From positions 1-38,741 of the forward strand of contig VGIH01000004.1 of assembly GCA_016867965.1 (NCBI GenBank): a DNA stretch of 38,741 nucleotides, in the 5' to 3' direction. The position numbers and the translations under genes were made by a program. Under the pieces are notes generated by a model. That model worked only from the letters and a program-made list of their open reading frames with translations. It searched no databases and was not told the origin of the DNA. Positions 37,601-38,741 of this stretch are shown one piece after another. This DNA is from Betaproteobacteria bacterium (GTDB taxonomy: Bacteria; Pseudomonadota; Gammaproteobacteria; Burkholderiales; Burkholderiaceae). Within the stretch, counting starts at the first letter, position 1, and each line of letters begins with the position of its first letter.

Positions 37601-38455
37601 ATGGGAACTTCAAGTAACACAACTTTTGCAATAAAAGAGAACAAACTGTTAAGTATTTTGTTAGCGCCCAGACTTTATCTGATGCTAATTGGTTTTGTAC
37701 TGTTCCTAGCGTTTTGGCATTTTGCAGTTGACGTTTGGAAGTTACCCCGTTTTTCTCAAATGCCTGGATTGATTCCAGTATTAAAGGAGTGGACCAATCC
37801 AGATCCCATATATGGCTTATCTCTTTACACGGCTGAATACTACACGCACATTGTAGCAAGTTGTATTCGAGTATTTCTTGCCTTTACATTAGCAACAGTT
37901 TTAGGCGTGCCACTTGGTTTATTTATGGGCTGGTCAATTAAAGTGCGGGAGTATGTATTCCCCGTATTTGAGATGTTGCGTCCCATACCAATTTTGGCAT
38001 GGGTGCCATTAGCAATCATTATGTTTACCGGCTTAGAAACCCCGGTTATATTTTTAGCATTCTTGGCATCCTTTTTTGTAACCACTCTGAACACAATGCT
38101 TGGGGTCGACTCAATTGACGAGTCGTACTTTAGAGCTGCCCAGTGCCTAGGTGCGAATGATCGTCAGGTGTTTACTAATATTGTTATACCTGGCGCTATG
38201 CCCTTTATCTTTACTGGGCTACAAATTTCAGTTGGCGTTTGCTGGTTCTCATTAGTTGCGGCCGAAATGGTTTCAGGTCAGTATGGACTTGGTTATGTGA
38301 TTAATAACTCCTACACGAACGTTCGTTATCCAACTATCATCATTGGAATGGTCACGCTTGGCTTTGTCGGGTACTCAACTAGTGCCATGGTTCGCATGGT
38401 TGGTAATCGTCTAATGCAGTGGCGGATGCGTGAAATCGCAATGTCTAATAACTAA
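37601..38455 (+). CDS. ABC transporter permease, SsuC/TauC-type
   Basis: TM segments; VFEMLRPIPILAWVPLAIIMF; YFRAAQCLGANDRQVFTNIVIPGAMPFIFTGLQ. Confidence 0.9.
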   Translation: MGTSSNTTFAIKENKLLSILLAPRLYLMLIGFVLFLAFWHFAVDVWKLPRFSQMPGLIPVLKEWTNPDPIYGLSLYTAEYYTHIVASCIRVFLAFTLATVLGVPLGLFMGWSIKVREYVFPVFEMLRPIPILAWVPLAIIMFTGLETPVIFLAFLASFFVTTLNTMLGVDSIDESYFRAAQCLGANDRQVFTNIVIPGAMPFIFTGLQISVGVCWFSLVAAEMVSGQYGLGYVINNSYTNVRYPTIIIGMVTLGFVGYSTSAMVRMVGNRLMQWRMREIAMSNN

Positions 38456-38473
38456 TAGAGACTAATAAAACAT

Positions 38474-38741
38474 ATGAAGACACGTGGACAAATAAGCATC
38501 AAAGATGTGGTCAAAATCTATGACCCCGATGGTGCGGCAGTAATGGCAGTTGATCATTGCTCCTTAGAAATAGCTGCTGGTGAAATTTGCATGATTGTGG
38601 GACCATCCGGCTGTGGAAAGACTACCTTACTAAATGCTATTGCTGGATTTCATAGTATTAATGGCGGTAGCATTTACATGGATGGTGAAATGTTGTGCGG
38701 TCCTGGAAAGCCAAAGGCAAGCCCTGGGTCGGATCGAATCG
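38474..38741 (+). CDS. ABC transporter ATP-binding protein, SsuB/TauB-type (3' truncated by window edge)
   Basis: MKTRGQISIKDVVKIYDPDGAAVMAVDHCSLEIAAGEICMIVGPSGCGKTTLLNAIAGF, Walker A. Confidence 0.9.
   Translation, partial: MKTRGQISIKDVVKIYDPDGAAVMAVDHCSLEIAAGEICMIVGPSGCGKTTLLNAIAGFHSINGGSIYMDGEMLCGPGKPKASPGSDRI

Noticed and set aside
1-38741. CRISPR arrays, transposases/IS elements, integrases, phage genes, rRNA or tRNA genes
   Set aside because: None recognised by reading the sequence; a systematic tRNAscan/CRISPR search was not possible.

Overview
This 38.7 kb bacterial window looks like a Burkholderiaceae / Polynucleobacter-type chromosome; that taxonomic call is inferred from gene content and protein style only. 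Coordinates 1-18.3 kb are mostly housekeeping or metabolic genes: ppc 3' end, K+ channel, two class-V aminotransferases including a serine-glyoxylate type, cbpM/cbpA with an in-frame stop, DarP/YjgA, a ModE-HTH regulator with PBP-like domain divergent from an orphan TupA, lactate dehydrogenase, HAD, HMA protein, SemiSWEET, AsmA-like, SelD, DCC, MOSC, ChaN-like, MEKHLA and an FeS photolyase. From 18.5 kb the window is a dense sulfur / molybdenum / C1 region. (i) A compact operon encodes a periplasmic isoquinoline-1-oxidoreductase-like Mo hydroxylase (2Fe-2S plus Mo subunits) followed by soxX, a SoxY-like gene, soxZ and soxA. There is no soxB or soxCD nearby, and the SoxY C-terminus reads ...TLSACTEMI instead of the GGCGG arm. 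XdhC and MocA maturation genes follow. (ii) A cytoplasmic SoeABC-type sulfite:quinone oxidoreductase is followed by a folB-like gene. (iii) A TetR regulator precedes a divergent operon with formate-THF ligase, a four-component Rieske oxygenase (alpha, beta, reductase, Rieske ferredoxin) and a sulfonate/nitrate-type ABC importer. Together (ii) and (iii) read as a methanesulfonate-like sulfonate (C1-sulfonate) catabolic island. The oxygenase alpha subunit has canonical Rieske spacing (CPH-X17-CIFH), unlike the extended spacing I recall for classical MsmA. The two strongest candidates for something undescribed are the soxB-less Sox/Mo-hydroxylase operon and this Msm-like oxygenase cluster.
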